Made by a program: the position numbers and the translations under genes. Shown here one piece after another: positions 15,439 through 16,455 of a DNA stretch of 16,455 bases. Source of the DNA: Bacteroidota bacterium (lineage in GTDB: Bacteria > Bacteroidota > Ignavibacteria > Palsa-1295); NCBI GenBank assembly GCA_025363505.1, contig JANYDV010000054.1, forward strand, positions 1-16,455, in the 5' to 3' direction. How positions within the stretch are numbered: position 1 is the stretch's first letter; every line of letters begins with the position of its first letter. The notes beneath the pieces are model-generated. The model made no database searches. It saw only the letters and a list, made by a program, of their open reading frames with translations, and was not told where the DNA came from.

Positions 15439-15689
15439 ATGATAAAGTATTTACTCTTCATATCGTGCATCATCGTGTCTTTTTCTTCAACCACTTTTGG
15501 TCAATGGAAGAAAGTATTTTCACGCCCCGGACAGCCAATTTATACTGTTTATTTTGTGAAAATTACGGCTGGGGCCCTAGTCAAGATTTTACAATTAAGT
15601 GTCACAGAATAAATAGTGTTTTCTCTTTCCCCTATAGGGATTATCCTTGTAGGGGATTTTGTTGCATTTTCTTTATAGCAGGTAGGTAA
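15439..15689 (+). pseudogene. degenerate N-terminal copy of the secreted Asp-box protein
   Basis: From ATG 15439 the frame encodes a signal peptide (MIKYLLFISCIIVSF...TTFG) and then QWKKVFSRPGQPIYTVYF, which aligns with QWKQILNVPGKPVYSIYF of the next gene: 9 of the 19 positions including the flanking G/A are identical and most of the rest are conservative. The frame then runs into unrelated sequence and stops at 15612. One extra base at the A4 run (15559-15562) would instead continue as YFVKNYGWGPSQDF, a plausible Asp-box-protein continuation with the usual F-x-N...G-W pattern, and stop at TAA 15687-15689. Even so, no Asp-box motif follows. I read it as a truncated, frameshifted duplicate. 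A short secreted peptide cannot be ruled out. Confidence 0.6.
15628..15660 (+). terminator. weak terminator-like hairpin between the remnant and the Asp-box gene
   Basis: TCCCCTA (15628-15634) and TAGGGGA (15650-15656) form a 7-bp stem with a 15-base loop, followed by TTTT. A perfect palindrome CCCTATAGGG (15630-15639) overlaps the left arm and could form a competing fold or a protein site. The long loop and short T-run make terminator function uncertain. Confidence 0.3.
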
Positions 15690-15691
15690 GC

Positions 15692-16455
15692 TTGAAAGTT
15701 GTTAAATATAGTGCATTCCTTTGTTTTTTTTTGTGGCACACGCCTGTGTTGCTCAATGGAAACAAATCCTCAATGTTCCGGGCAAACCGGTGTATTCAAT
15801 TTACTTTCTTAATGACGTGAATGGTATTCCAGGACTTGGTTTTGCTGGCTTAGGAAATGCTATTTGGAGAACCCCGGATGGAGGTAATAGTTGGTCACAG
15901 ATTCCAGCTACTATATATCTTCCATGCCAATTTACATTTAAGGATAACTTCGTAGGATGGTGCGCAAGCAGGGGAGATGGTGTATATAAGACTAGCGATG
16001 GCGGTATATCCTGGACATTAATTTATCAACTAACATCTTGTGAAGGAATTTATTATAATCAATGGTCAAGACGATTATTTATGGCTTCTTGGCAGAACAA
16101 TGCTGCCTTTTCAAATGACGAAGGCTTAATTTGGACGAATATAATTGATCCGTCTTGGATCGGAGTTGGGTATTCTGGGATTGATTTTACTTCCGCTAAT
16201 ACGGGCTTAATCTCAAATTACTCACTATTTCATGTTGGAAGCTTTCTTCAAACACTCGATGGTGGGCTATCATGGAAGCAGCTTAGTTTTGGGCAAGAGA
16301 GTTGGCAAATTCTTGGATTCCCAGGTACAAATACATTCTATACTTCAAGTGAAGGTACAGGAAATGGGATAAACCGAACGGATGATAATGGATTAACATG
16401 GAAAAACTATGGTAATCCAGGGGGATGGATTCAAGGAGCATTTACAGGTGATATT
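15692..16455 (+). CDS. secreted Asp-box (BNR/Ycf48-like) repeat protein, 3' end outside window, one-base frameshift at T9
   Basis: The frame from 15712 is open to the window edge and encodes five motifs of the form [T/S]-x-D-x-G-x-x-W at 15871, 15991, 16111, 16252 and 16378, i.e. 40, 40, 47 and 42 residues apart, as in beta-propeller blades of BNR/Ycf48-type proteins. The N-terminus QWKQILNVPGKPVYSIYF follows a region that can encode a signal peptide only in two frames. TTG at 15692, with an AGGTAGG Shine-Dalgarno, reads KVVKYSAFLCFF and then enters nine T (15724-15732). Adding one T would join it to VAHACVAQWK in the downstream frame, which otherwise has a TAG at 15709. It is likely exported, possibly a surface adhesin- or enzyme-like protein; the function is unknown and the C-terminal sorting signal is not visible. 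Translation from TTG 15721 is a poorer alternative, with a very short leader lacking any positive charge. Confidence 0.72.

Noticed and set aside
15465..15689. Separate plus-strand gene in the alternative frame of the remnant
   Set aside because: Its first part is the signal-peptide region read in the wrong frame; only the part after about 15560 makes sense, as the frameshifted continuation of the remnant.
1..16455. CRISPR arrays, insertion sequences, integrase genes, toxin-antitoxin pairs or phage-defence genes
   Set aside because: No regularly spaced repeats, transposase or integrase motifs, or defence-type domains were seen on either strand.

Overview
The window reads as a chromosomal segment from a member of the Bacteroidota/Chlorobiota (FCB) side of the tree, possibly an Ignavibacteria- or Kapaibacteria-like lineage. 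That assignment is an inference. It rests on RpoB and RpoC of compact FCB-like length (1270 and 1418 aa), a uridylyltransferase that is only the first half of GlmU, weak or absent Shine-Dalgarno sites with several likely TTG starts, and a secreted protein with repeated Asp-box/Ycf48-type motifs at the right edge. A 16S gene or a phylogeny of RpoB would be needed to settle it.

Layout, left to right. (1) Positions 2-460 hold the 3' end of an AT-rich FkbM-type methyltransferase gene on the plus strand, convergent with (2) an EamA/DMT-family membrane transporter on the minus strand (534-1451). (3) A 385-base divergent gap (1452-1836) holds no gene I can support, but has three perfect-stem hairpins in front of rpoB, the first with a terminator-like T-run. 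(4) rpoB (1837-5649) and rpoC (5739-9995) encode the beta and beta' subunits of RNA polymerase. They are intact, are separated by a strong hairpin without a T-run, and are closed by a bidirectional intrinsic terminator. No rplL/rplJ lies upstream of rpoB.

(5) A seven-gene minus-strand block follows, transcribed from about 15280 down to 10071 with gaps from a 1-base overlap to 56 bases: panC, panD, a single-domain GlmU-like uridylyltransferase, a small secreted protein of unknown function, a membrane-anchored LytR_C-domain protein, rsfS (ribosomal silencing factor) with unusual lysine-rich tails, and a metallo-beta-lactamase/beta-CASP nuclease-like protein whose start codon overlaps the rsfS stop. 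The block mixes pantothenate synthesis (PanC and PanD supply the ligation step and the beta-alanine), cell-wall precursor synthesis (UDP-GlcNAc), an envelope factor, ribosome hibernation and probable RNA processing.

(6) The right end (15306-16455) is AT-rich and different in character. It holds a degenerate N-terminal remnant (15439-15689) and then a related, 3'-incomplete gene for a secreted protein with five Asp-box motifs 40-47 residues apart. Both copies appear shifted by one base at a homopolymer (A4 in the remnant, T9 inside the signal peptide of the longer copy). The T9 tract is the most interesting signal here: a possible phase-variable switch of a surface protein, or else a sequencing indel. 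No rRNA, tRNA, CRISPR array, insertion sequence, prophage or obvious new multi-gene system was found.
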